In this document: in pieces, positions 20,628-29,642 of the stretch
Position numbering within the stretch: position 1 is the first letter of the stretch
How the letters are laid out: each line of letters starts with the position of its first letter
Source of the DNA: Lepidodermella squamata
Lineage: Eukaryota; Gastrotricha
Assembly (NCBI GenBank): GCA_047495785.1
Contig: JBLDXI010000007.1
Coordinates: 1,736,001 to 1,800,000 of the forward strand
Length of the DNA stretch: 64,000 nt
Direction of reading: 5' to 3'
The notes under the pieces: generated by a model
The model's database searches: none
What the model saw: only the letters and a program-made list of their open reading frames with translations
Told to the model about the DNA's origin: nothing
Program-made: the position numbers and the translations under genes

Positions 20628-20717
20628 TTAAATAGTACGGTCATGTATTGATCAGGCGTGGCAGTAATTTAGTCCCGCAGCCTCTTTTTGACCGATGCAA
20701 GACAGCTTTCGACCGAC
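20628..20717 (-). promoter_or_regulatory. GST-4 promoter: TATA-like box and two ACCGA-type motifs
   Basis: TATTTAA at 20628-20634 (73 bp before the ATG), ATCGGTCAAAAA at 20685-20696 and GTCGGTCGAAA at 20707-20717. The block TATTGATCAGG at about 20647 is shared with GST-5 and nearly with GST-2. Confidence 0.5.
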
Positions 20718-21188
20718 CCGCATTGATAATAGCTCAACTGCTCGCTAAAAAACTGCACTTATCCACGCTAAATAAACGCGATCGATTGCGTTGACCTGTG
20801 CGGCAGACATTTTATGGCTTGTGCTAAATTTAGAAATCTAGTTTGTCTGAAATTATCGATTAAAAATCCGCAGGTATTTTTGCGCCTCCTAGTACTTATC
20901 TACATGCTCTTTGAAGATGACAAAAAATTCAAAAAACCGTCCCCAAACGTCAAAAATACGACTTTTGGCATGCCAAAATAAATACAAGACAAATTAGCGT
21001 ACCGCTAAGATTTAGCTGGTTCAAAGATGGCGCTGAGAAAAGGCATAGGCGAAAAATGGCCGATACGGAAATTTGTCTACAGTTGAGTAGTAGCAGATCG
21101 TCTACGTTTCTGCAGTGATGTCAGTTACTACCTTCTCACCCTCAATTTAGCATTTAAATTAGATAACAATTATATACAAACGTGGTCA
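20718..21188. other. Gap upstream of GST-4
   Basis: No gene or RNA recognised. Confidence 0.4.
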
Positions 21189-21530
21189 GACTTTTTAGCA
21201 GTGACAATTCAGCAAATGAGGGTCAAATCAACATGATCACACGATGTTTGTGAGCTCAACTTCAATGCAGCGCATAGTCCCCCCGCTGAATACGGCTGAA
21301 TTCTGTTGATGAAATGTCTCCGCTGAAATGTCACTGCGTAAATGTCACCGAGATAAAGATAATAAATTTGGAAAAAAATAAAATAAATTATCAAAAATCA
21401 CAGCTGACTTGTCACTGATGATTTGTCACTGCGTAAATGTCGCAGCTCAAATGTCACTGCTCATTTGTCACTTATGAAAAGTCACTGCTCATTTGACCCT
21501 CATTTGCTGAATTGTCACTGCTGAAAAGTC
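21189..21530. mobile_element. MITE-like element with 40-bp inverted ends and internal GTCACTG repeats (342 bp)
   Basis: The two ends are near-perfect inverted copies over about 40 bp (GACTTTTTAGCAGTGACAAT at 21189; GACTTTTCAGCAGTGACAAT read inward from 21530). The interior is a mosaic of short direct repeats TGTCACTG/TGTCACC. No open frame of note. No clear target duplication. Confidence 0.75.
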
Positions 21531-22055
21531 GTACAACCATATTCAAAATAATATTTAATTTTATAAAAAAAAATTTCAGGTCGACTGTGGACATTTCCGT
21601 GCTTTAAGGGGGTGAGAGCATCCTAGAGGTTTGAAATTCAAAATTTAAAATCATCAACAAAACCTGAGTAAAAGCATCTTGAAATCAAAGATCCGTACTT
21701 CTTCAAGTGAACAAACTATATTTGCAATTTGCTAGAAAATACAGAAAACTCGTCAAATCCCACTTTTCACTTATTTCTGGTCATTTAAAAAAAATTCATG
21801 TGAAGGTATAAAAGGCGCATTTTTTCTTCGGCAAGTTGTCCCGACGCCACATGTATTTCCATTTTCAGCTATCCTTTCTTGATTGTTAATATTATGACCT
21901 CGAACTCTATTGTGCGTATCTAGTAACCGCTTTTATTTTTAATGCTTGAAAGAAAAAAGAAAATCTACAAATAATTAATAATTTATAGGCAGGTCTCTTC
22001 ATCAATTCTTCCCAGCTATTCTCGGCTAGGTGCAAATTCGATGATTGGCACGCAT
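21531..22055. other. Gap downstream of GST-5
   Basis: AT-rich; nothing recognised. Confidence 0.4.
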
Positions 22056-22743
22056 TTAAAAATCAGCCTTTGGACGCTTTGCGAGGTAGGCTTTCACTCC
22101 GGCACTTTCGGCCACAGCTTTAGCTACAGCGGAAACTCCAGGAAACGGGCTGAAGTCCAGAACCTTGTGAGCAGCTACCATCTCGAACAAAGCTGCCAAA
22201 AAGGTGTCCGCATAGGAGTGCTAAAATGTCATGTATTACTATTAATAAATTATTTTGATTTTTTGCTTATCTTACCCCATCACCGCCGGCCAAGTTTTTG
22301 CCGCCATTTTCTTTGACGCGCTTTTCGAGAAAGCCGAAAATTCTCGGGAACTCTTCCTTGATAACCTTTCCCATCAATTCACCCTTGCGAGCTTCGTCCT
22401 TCTCAAACATAGCGCGGAACAAAGTTTCTTGAAATTCGCGAAGGCTTTCGTAGGCCTCGTCGATTTTGGCCGCATGAACAGGATTTTTGCCACCGAGCCC
22501 GACGTTGTTGCCCACAAATTTGATGATCGCTGCGCTTTGGACGAATTTATGCGTCTGCTTGCCGTCGTTGAACTCGAGAACAGGAAGTTGGTGGAGCGGC
22601 ATGCTCTCTTTCACAGCCGGCCATTGGTCCCTTTGGTATCGCTGATCCTCAAAGTCGACTTTGGCGTAGGCCAAGGTCCACCGAATCGCCTCAGCGCGGC
22701 CACCGCCGTTGAAGTAGTGCAGCTTGTATTTTCCAGCAGCCAT
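22056..22743 (-). CDS. Sigma-type glutathione S-transferase GST-5
   Basis: 210 aa: exon 1 22743-22276, exon 2 22220-22056, with a 55-bp intron after GGDG. YKLHYFNGGGRAEAIRW (catalytic Tyr), QLPVLEF, and Gln-Ser in VQSAAIIKF; tail AYLAKRPKADF. Nearly identical in layout to GST-4 and GST-2. TATA-like box at 22813-22819 (70 bp before ATG) and three GACCGA motifs upstream. Confidence 0.95.
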
Positions 22744-22812
22744 GTTATATTTCGGGCAGATTCTTCAAACGGAAAAATGTGGTTAGTCGTGGCTCGAAGA
22801 AAAGATGGCGGC

Positions 22813-23029
22813 TTAAATAGTGCGTCGTGTATTGATCAGGTATGGCGTATGTGTTTACCTTCTTTTTTATTCTAGAACTTTCCTTACCGCGAAATTTTTT
22901 GACCGACTCGCATTCATAAAACATCAATTCCTCGTTAAAAAACTGCACTTTATTCACGCTGCATCAATGCCGTGGATTCTTGACCGACATTTAATAGCAT
23001 GTGCTAATTTTAGATATCGAGCTTGACCG
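22813..23029 (-). promoter_or_regulatory. GST-5 promoter: TATA-like box and GTCGGTCAA motifs
   Basis: TATTTAA at 22813-22819; GTCGGTCAAAAAAT-type motif at 22895-22909; GTCGGTCAAGA at 22978-22989; weaker TCGGTCAAG at about 23021-23029. TATTGATCAGG at about 22830. Confidence 0.5.
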
Positions 23030-23445
23030 AAATAATTTATTGAACCTACCAGCGACCCAGTTCAACCCCCGCAGTAGTTCTTATTATTACTGTTATATAC
23101 AGGTTATTGGAAATCATCGTGTAACCTGGGTTCGTAATATCATACGTTTCTACGCTTATTTGAGAATCATTCCCGTTCTTTTCAACGCACTAGAATTGTT
23201 TAATTGTCGAATTGTGGAGGCTAACTTAATTGAAGTATAAAACTCTTATTATTTGGGAAAATGGAAAATAAATCGAAATCTAATAATTAAAATAATTCTC
23301 CAATGCGCAAAAATCTAAGTCAGCATCAGAATTATAAAAAAACTTGTTCTCGTAGCTCACAAATCAGAGTAATTTATTATCGAGGTGAGGGGTAAACAAA
23401 AGACCACTTTCAGCAAAAAATATCCACGCTAAAAAAATTGATCTA
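23030..23445. other. Gap between GST-5 promoter and GST-6
   Basis: Nothing recognised. Confidence 0.4.
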
Positions 23446-24293
23446 TCAACGTTTTGAAATCGGCCGCTTATTCAGGTAAGCTTTGATATTTGCCACTTCT
23501 GCGATTTGTTTGCCGAGCTTGATGAAGTTAGGGTAGTCACTTAAATCGACCAACGGCAGCGTTTTAACGAGGTTTTCATAAGCAGCCCCGAGACAGATAT
23601 CAGCATAAGTTAACTAAAATGAGCCAAATTTATGAATTAAATCATTATTAATTTTCTTAAAAAATCACCCCACTTCCGCCGGTCAGGTTTTTACCGCCGT
23701 TTTCTTTGATCCGTTTCTCGAAGTAACCCAGAAGTCGTGGCAGGGCCCCGCCAATGAATCCCATGAGCACCGCAAACTTCATGTTGTCATCCTTTTCCAG
23801 GTTGTACTCGTAGAGACCATGCGAAAGGTCCTTCAAACTGTAAATCTTACTTTAGCCTTATATTCTGAAAATCAGATTAAAAAAAAACCTTTCGTAAGCT
23901 TCATCAGCCCTTGCGATTTGTTCAGGAGTTTTCCCAGCAATACCGAAAAGTCGAGCTAAATGCCGGATTATTGCTGTTGTTTGACATATTTGAATAGTTT
24001 CGCCTGATTCTGTCGGTACTTCAAGAACAGGAAGCTGCCCCATCGGCATTTTCGGCTTCATAGCAGGCCAATTAGCCATTTCAACGCGCTCGTCATCGAA
24101 ATCGGTAGCCTGGGATCATATTATAAAAAACTAGGTCATGCGGTAAAACTTTCTGAATTTTTATTATTACGAATTTATAAGCTAATATCCAACGAATTGG
24201 CTCAGCTCGCCCGGGAACGTTGAAGTAAATTATCTTGTACTTGCCCTTCGGACAGTTAGCCGTACTGCTGGCGCCACTGCAGGCTGCTCCCAT
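23446..24293 (-). CDS. Sigma-type glutathione S-transferase GST-6 with possible lipid-anchored N-terminus
   Basis: 226 aa in four exons: 24293-24171, 24109-23889, 23837-23669 and 23613-23446. Catalytic Tyr in YKIIYFNVPGRAEPIRW, cis-Pro loop GQLPVLEV, and Gln-Thr (CQTTAIIRH) in place of the usual Gln-Ser. The last intron is again the phase-0 one after GGSG; the other two are not found in GST-1 to GST-5. The N-terminal extension MGAACSGASSTANCPKG fits the M-G-x-x-x-S pattern of N-myristoylation and has a Cys at position 5 that could be palmitoylated, suggesting membrane attachment (inference). GTCGGTC-like motif (CTCGGTCAAAA) at 24464-24474. Confidence 0.88.
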
Positions 24294-24463
24294 AGTGTAT
24301 ATAGTTTAGAATTGCAGCGAAAACAACAATAAAAATAAGCAAATGAGAGTGTACCACAGCGAAGTGAGTATCCGCCACGGGGCGGCAAGGACAAGTTGCG
24401 CGCGTCAACGTCGCCCGGCAACTGGCGATCGATGCGACCTATGCAGTCGATCATAAATGCGCG

Positions 24464-24474
24464 ATTTTGACCGA
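24464..24474 (-). promoter_or_regulatory. TCGGTCAAAA motif upstream of GST-6
   Basis: 171 bp before the ATG, same orientation as the other GST copies; first base differs (CTCGGTC). Confidence 0.4.
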
Positions 24475-24946
24475 GCTGGACGCAGGTAATAAACTAGAGG
24501 ATAAACATAAACTTGTTGTCTGTGGAATATCTTATTAACCAGTAACCAGGCGGTAAATTAAAAAATGGCGAGCTTTCAATTAAGGATATAGGATTTTATA
24601 GATAAATAAAAATAAAATAAATATATAAAATAGGATAAAAAATATAAAAAAATTAAAAAAATTTCCTTAAAAAATATTTTTTATAGCTCGAATTATTGAT
24701 TAATTTTTTTTTCAAATTGAGGAAAAATGCTGATGTGAAAACTGGGATCCCGGTGGAATTATTGATTAGGCACCCTTCCAATCCGAACATTGAAAAAATC
24801 AACTTTGATCTGGAGCAATAATAGAAAATTTCAGAAGACCATTTATTTCCTAAAACTCTAATTTTATTTCAGCTGCCCTTATTGAGGATCGATCAAACGT
24901 TAAATTCCTAATTCCTAACTAAATAAACGTGCTTCGAATGAGAAGT
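24475..24946. other. Gap between GST-6 and GST-7
   Basis: Very AT-rich around 24590-24720; nothing recognised. Confidence 0.4.
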
Positions 24947-25680
24947 TCAAATCGGAGTCGGCGGGCGTTTTTCGAGCCATTTCTTGATTTCCGGGTGATC
25001 GCGAACTTTCATGGCAACGCCAACAAGTCCAGGGTAAACAGCCTTAACATTGACGTCGAAATTGATGAACGGCACTTGGATCAAACCATCAACAGCTACA
25101 GCAACGGCGATATCGGCATACGTCGTCTCCTTGCCAGCCATAAATTTCCCGCCATTATCTTGCAGTTTCCTCTCCAAGTAGGCCAAGGTTCGTGGCAGGA
25201 GTTCCTCCTTGAAAAAGGTCGTAGCAACAAGTTTACGAGCTTCGTCCGATTCGAAATGGGCGCGAATTCCGTGTTCGATTAGGTCTTTCAGAATTTCCAG
25301 GGTTTCATCGGCGTGAATAGCCTCCAGAGAGCCTCTTGGGACTAAGTCGTACCAATAAGCGACAGCTCGGACCAAAGTCGAAGATTGGGCGAAGGTCCTC
25401 TTCTTGCCGTCAAGTTCAACCTCCAAGAACGGAACCTGACCGATTGGGGCGACTGAAATTTTAAGTAAAAATACAATTTAGTTAGATGTTGGGAAACAGT
25501 AAACTTACTAGCTTTCATCGCCTTCCAATCTTCAGGGCTTAGACGGGTTTCTTCCCAATGCGCCTTGCCGTAGGACAAGATCCAGCGGATGATTTCAGAC
25601 CGGCCTCGGACGTGAAAATCGACAAGTCTAACCTTGCTAGGCCTTTCCTTGCCAGGTGGACCTTTCGGGAGGAACGACAT
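24947..25680 (-). CDS. GST-like protein GST-7 lacking the catalytic tyrosine
   Basis: 225 aa: exon 1 25680-25509, a 56-bp intron, exon 2 25452-24947. The intron lies within the N-domain and the usual intron after GGDG is absent. Where all others read LHYFN, this one reads RLVDFHVRGRSEIIRW, so the catalytic Tyr position is Asp. The glutathione-binding Gln-Ser is kept (AQSSTLVRAV), as are the cis-Pro loop (GQVPFLEV) and the Asp of TYADI. An N-terminal extension (MSFLPKGPPGKERPSK) precedes the fold. It may bind glutathione or a ligand without conjugating it, as S-crystallins and ligandin-like GSTs do, or use another residue (inference). Confidence 0.88.
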
Positions 25681-26076
25681 TATTTTTTGCGAGATACAAA
25701 AAGAACAACTGGATTTGGTTATTACATCTGAAGACGAAACGCTACCCGTATTTATAGCTTGCAAGATGACGAATCAGGTGACAAATCTGCTAGCTCAAGT
25801 GTTTGCACAACGCCATAGTCATCTCGAGCTTTTTTCCAGGGATAGCGGGTCAGCTTTTTGTGTTCGTAGTGCCCTTTTTTCATTCTGGGTAAACAATGGA
25901 GCGAACACCTATGACTATTGTCGACGAGGTAAAAGACAGGTCTGTGGATATTATGAGTCGTGGTCAAAAACATGAAAAAATAACGAAAAAAGCTATGATT
26001 TATTAACAATTTTACGACACAAAAAGGACTATAGTACAGTAAATATTAGAAAATTTCGAGTCATTTAGGCAGGTTT
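25681..26076. other. Gap between GST-7 and GST-8
   Basis: Promoter of GST-7 and 3' region of GST-8; nothing else seen. Confidence 0.4.
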
Positions 26077-26721
26077 TCAGAACTCCGTTTTAGGACGGTT
26101 GGCTAGATGCGCTTTGATGCCAGGATTTTCCAGTATCTTCTTGCCAATATCGCAAATAGTTGGAAACTTGGCGTAGAAGCCATCAACAGCTTCCTTGGGG
26201 TGAGCTTGAAAGTTGTCCCACATTAAAGCTTGGACAATGTCAGGGTAGGTCACGTGATCCGCTACTAGGCCCTTGCCACTGTTCTCCTTAGCGCGCTTCT
26301 CCAGGTACGGCCAAACTCGAGCGCCAGTATCTGCTACAGCTTTCTGAAGTTCGGCTTTCTTAGCCGGGTCTTTTTCGAAAAGGACTTTGGCGGTTGCCTC
26401 CATCATCTCCTTCTGGGCCTCAAATGCTTCGTCAGCTCGAGCTTGTTGTTCCAGGGTTTTGCCGTTCAAACCGAACATTGTAGCCAGAGTTCGGAGAATT
26501 GAGGCACTCTGGGCCAGCATGACTGATTTGCCGTCTTTGCCCGTGAATTCGAGAACAGGAATTTGCTGCAGGGGGCACTGTGGCTTGAAGGTCGGCCATT
26601 CTTCCTTAGAATGTCGCTGATCTTTGTACTCCTTGCCGACGTAGGCGAGCAGAAATCGAGAAGGCTCAGCACGGCCCTTGGCATCGAAGTAATGCAGCGT
26701 GATTTTGCTATCCTTATTCAT
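26077..26721 (-). CDS. Intronless sigma-type glutathione S-transferase GST-8
   Basis: 214 aa in one exon. ITLHYFDAKGRAEPSRFLLA carries the catalytic Tyr; cis-Pro loop QQIPVLEF; Gln-Ser in AQSASILRTL; tail HLANRPKTEF. The site of the usual phase-0 intron is present as continuous coding sequence (VADHVTYPDIV). Close to GST-9 and GST-10. TATAAATA box at 26812-26819 and a GTCGGTC motif at 26945. Confidence 0.95.
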   Translation of the reverse strand: MNKDSKITLHYFDAKGRAEPSRFLLAYVGKEYKDQRHSKEEWPTFKPQCPLQQIPVLEFTGKDGKSVMLAQSASILRTLATMFGLNGKTLEQQARADEAFEAQKEMMEATAKVLFEKDPAKKAELQKAVADTGARVWPYLEKRAKENSGKGLVADHVTYPDIVQALMWDNFQAHPKEAVDGFYAKFPTICDIGKKILENPGIKAHLANRPKTEF

Positions 26722-26811
26722 GGTTCTGGCTGAAATTTCTTAAACTTGATAATAAAAGGCGAAAACTGCACTGAAAGTAGGACGAATGGCGAAAATGTGG
26801 TAGCGCCCCAG

Positions 26812-26819
26812 TATTTATA
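26812..26819 (-). promoter_or_regulatory. TATA box of GST-8
   Basis: TATAAATA on the coding strand, 91 bp before the ATG. Confidence 0.6.
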
Positions 26820-26944
26820 CGCTATTTTATGTAGGTCATAGCGGGAAAGAATCGATTCCTTTATATCAAGGACTGGTGCGCAATACATAATATTATGCCA
26901 GCAACCATAGCATCAGAGCACCTGAATTTCGTTTTATGACCTTA

Positions 26945-26955
26945 TTTTTGACCGA
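26945..26955 (-). promoter_or_regulatory. GTCGGTCAAAA motif upstream of GST-8
   Basis: 224 bp before the ATG. Confidence 0.5.
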
Positions 26956-27631
26956 CTTTCTTTGTCACGCGAATATTTTAACAAGCCTATTGAAATAACG
27001 GGGATATTTTCTTCATTGAACGCTACATCAAAGCTTTTGGCGGATATTTTGGGTGATTAATGATTTTTTTTTATTTTAACCTCGAAAGTTAATTATCATC
27101 ATTTTCTTATGCACTCGACTGGCACGAATTTTTATTGCAATGGACGTAACATCAGCGAGACCAGGTAAAAACACAAGCTAGCGACAAATAAAAAGCTCAT
27201 TAGCCCTCATAAATATAAACCCTTTTCGCTGCATTGTTTATTCCGGATTTTTTCTTATGCGAGCATAAATGAATAAGTAAGATAAATCTGACACCTGTAT
27301 GCCGAGATGATTCATCGCGATTTTCGTTTGGCGGATGTGATTTTACTCACGAATTTCTAAGGTCAACTTTTATCATGTTTTAAGTTGCGATTTCAGAATT
27401 CCCATGAAGATGCTTCATCACTGGAAAGGAAAGTGAGTAAGTGATTAAAACAATTATTCTTTTACGCTTTAATCTTTTCGAACATTTTGGAAATTTAATT
27501 ACGTAATTATTTCGCCTTCGTTTCATCACCCCAACATTTCGATGTTTTTTTGGCTAGCTGTCATGTGCCCAAATGAAAAACAACCGAATACTTGTTCGTT
27601 ACATCATATAATCACGGAAACTGGTAGAAAT
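26956..27631. other. Gap upstream of GST-8
   Basis: Nothing recognised; ends at the left border of the segmental duplication. Confidence 0.4.
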
Positions 27632-28456
27632 GAACATTTTTTATTACATGAGAGACGGTGCGATCAAAGTTGGGAAGACGCTGCGTTGGTTCTCGCAGCG
27701 CTGAAAAGAGTCTGACCGGAGTTTCCAAGTTGTCTCGCGCAGAATCAACGGTTTCGGCTACGAATTGCAGCGATCAAAGAGCAACAAAATGTGAACAAGC
27801 GTGAGTTTTGGCGAATTAGAAAATCTAAACGCATTTGAGCGGGTAAAAATTGACAAATGAGCTCGAAATGTTTGTGAAGGGCTAGTTGGTTGGGGGATCT
27901 CGAAATAGTCATCTGCCTTTTTTGTCAAGATCTTCAGACTGCTTTATTGATTTTTTGCCTGCTCTTTTGAAGTCCCTGATATAATTTTGTTGGGGAATAC
28001 TCGTTTGCTCAGGTTGTGTAGAACAACCCGGTCCATCAATATTTGCGAGAAATTCTGAACAAAAATTCGTGAAAAGTCTTGCTTTTAAGTGAAACCAAAT
28101 TTTGAATCATTAACCCGGCCAAAAAATGCCAATTCTTAATTTCCTGGAATGTTCACGATTTAATAAACAAAATCCAACTAAATAGGTCGAAATTCGCCGC
28201 GGTTTTCAGTATAAGGCCTGGCCCTCACTTTCAGAACGCGGCGCAGTTGAAGAAAATTGAGGTAAGCATTTAATGTCCGAAACAGACTTGGCACTTCTGT
28301 GGATTATTAGTAAAGAATAAAATAAAGTCGCGACAAGGCGTGATTTATTTACAACCATACGAAAAGGAATAGAAATACCGGACTATTCAACAAATAAGAA
28401 AAAGCTCGAGTCAATATTTTTATATAGGCTGGTATGTATTATATCCTTTATTATCT
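27632..28456. other. Duplicated non-coding flank downstream of GST-9
   Basis: Highly similar to 33320-34128; no open frame or RNA recognised. Confidence 0.5.
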
Positions 28457-29104
28457 TCAGAACTCCGTTTTAGGACGCTTGGCAAGGTAAGCTTTGATAC
28501 CAGGATTGTCCAAAATTTTCTTGCCAATATCGGAAATAGTTGGAAATTTGGCGGAAAAAGCGTCCATTACATCCTTGGGCCGGTCTTGGAAGTTGTCCCA
28601 CATGAATCCGAGAACAATGTCCGGGTAGGTCACGTGATCCGCAGCTACCAGGCCCTTGCCACTGTTTTCCTTGGCTCGTTTCTCCAGAAATGGCCACACA
28701 CGAGCGCCAATGTCCTGAGCTGCCTTCTGAAGTTCAGCTTTCTTTGCGGGGTCTTTTTCGAAGAGAACCTTGGCATTTGCCTCCAGTATCTCTCGTTGGG
28801 CTTCGAATGCTTCATCAGCTCGAGCTTGCTGCTCTATGGTTTTGCCGTTCAAACCAAAGAATAAAGCCAGAGTTCTGAAAATCGAGGTACTTTGGGCCAG
28901 CATGACTGACTTCCCGTCTTTGTTCGTGAATTCCAGAACTGGTAATTGTTGCAGAGGGCACTGGGACTTGAAAGCCGGCCAATCTTCCCTGGCGTACCGC
29001 TGATCTTTGTATTCCTTGCCGACAAAGGCGAGCAGAAATCTAGATGGCTCAGCGCGGCCTTTACCGTTGAAGTAATGCAGTGTTATTTTACTATCCTTAT
29101 CCAT
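28457..29104 (-). CDS. Intronless sigma-type glutathione S-transferase GST-9
   Basis: 215 aa, one exon. Catalytic Tyr in ITLHYFNGKGRAEPSRFLLA; QQLPVLEF; Gln-Ser in AQSTSIFRTL; tail AYLAKRPKTEF. It differs from GST-10 by a few residues and an N-terminal DS pair (MDKDSK against MDK). Part of segmental copy A. TATA-like box at 29183-29190. Confidence 0.95.
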   Translation of the reverse strand: MDKDSKITLHYFNGKGRAEPSRFLLAFVGKEYKDQRYAREDWPAFKSQCPLQQLPVLEFTNKDGKSVMLAQSTSIFRTLALFFGLNGKTIEQQARADEAFEAQREILEANAKVLFEKDPAKKAELQKAAQDIGARVWPFLEKRAKENSGKGLVAADHVTYPDIVLGFMWDNFQDRPKDVMDAFSAKFPTISDIGKKILDNPGIKAYLAKRPKTEF

Positions 29105-29182
29105 GTTTCGGTGAGAAATTTATCAATCAATAGCAAAAGGAAAATGGGCTGCAGGTGTGGCAAAAAAGCATCAGTGCCCCGG

Positions 29183-29464
29183 TATATTTATGAGCGCTAT
29201 TCAATGTCGGTGAAAACAGGCAAAAAAATCAATTCGTATAGAGAAATAGTGCCTGCTAGCTGCTATGTTTACCAGTAGCAAACATAGCATGCTCGTTACA
29301 GCATATTATAGCACCTGCTTTCATTTCTTCTATTGATGTTTTTTTCGCCACGTGGATCACGAGGCGATTTTACTTCAAAAGAGGGGTTTAATTCATTCAG
29401 AGCCTAGTCGACCTGAGCGTAGACCTTAGATAGCTGAATATGGTTCCTGTGTTTTTTAACCGAC
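29183..29464 (-). promoter_or_regulatory. GST-9 promoter: TATA-like box and GTCGGTTAAA motif
   Basis: TAAATATA at 29183-29190 (79 bp before ATG). GTCGGTTAAAAAA at 29452-29464, a variant of GTCGGTCAAAAA present in the matching place before GST-10. Confidence 0.45.
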
Positions 29465-29642
29465 TTGCGGTTTCAAAAAAATATACTTCCATCGGGAATT
29501 CGAAGTTTAAAAAAAAATTATTTACTGGGAAATTTATTATACATAGAGATTATAAATAACAGAATGAGAGATAAAAGATAAAACTCAGCAGTCATTCCTG
29601 CTAGCAGGCCTTGCACATTGCGACTGATGGCCTCAGTTTGTA

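Noticed and set aside
27679-27700. CGCTGCG hairpin in the duplicated flank
   Set aside because: The stem is broken by a substitution in copy B (near 33370), so it is probably not selected.
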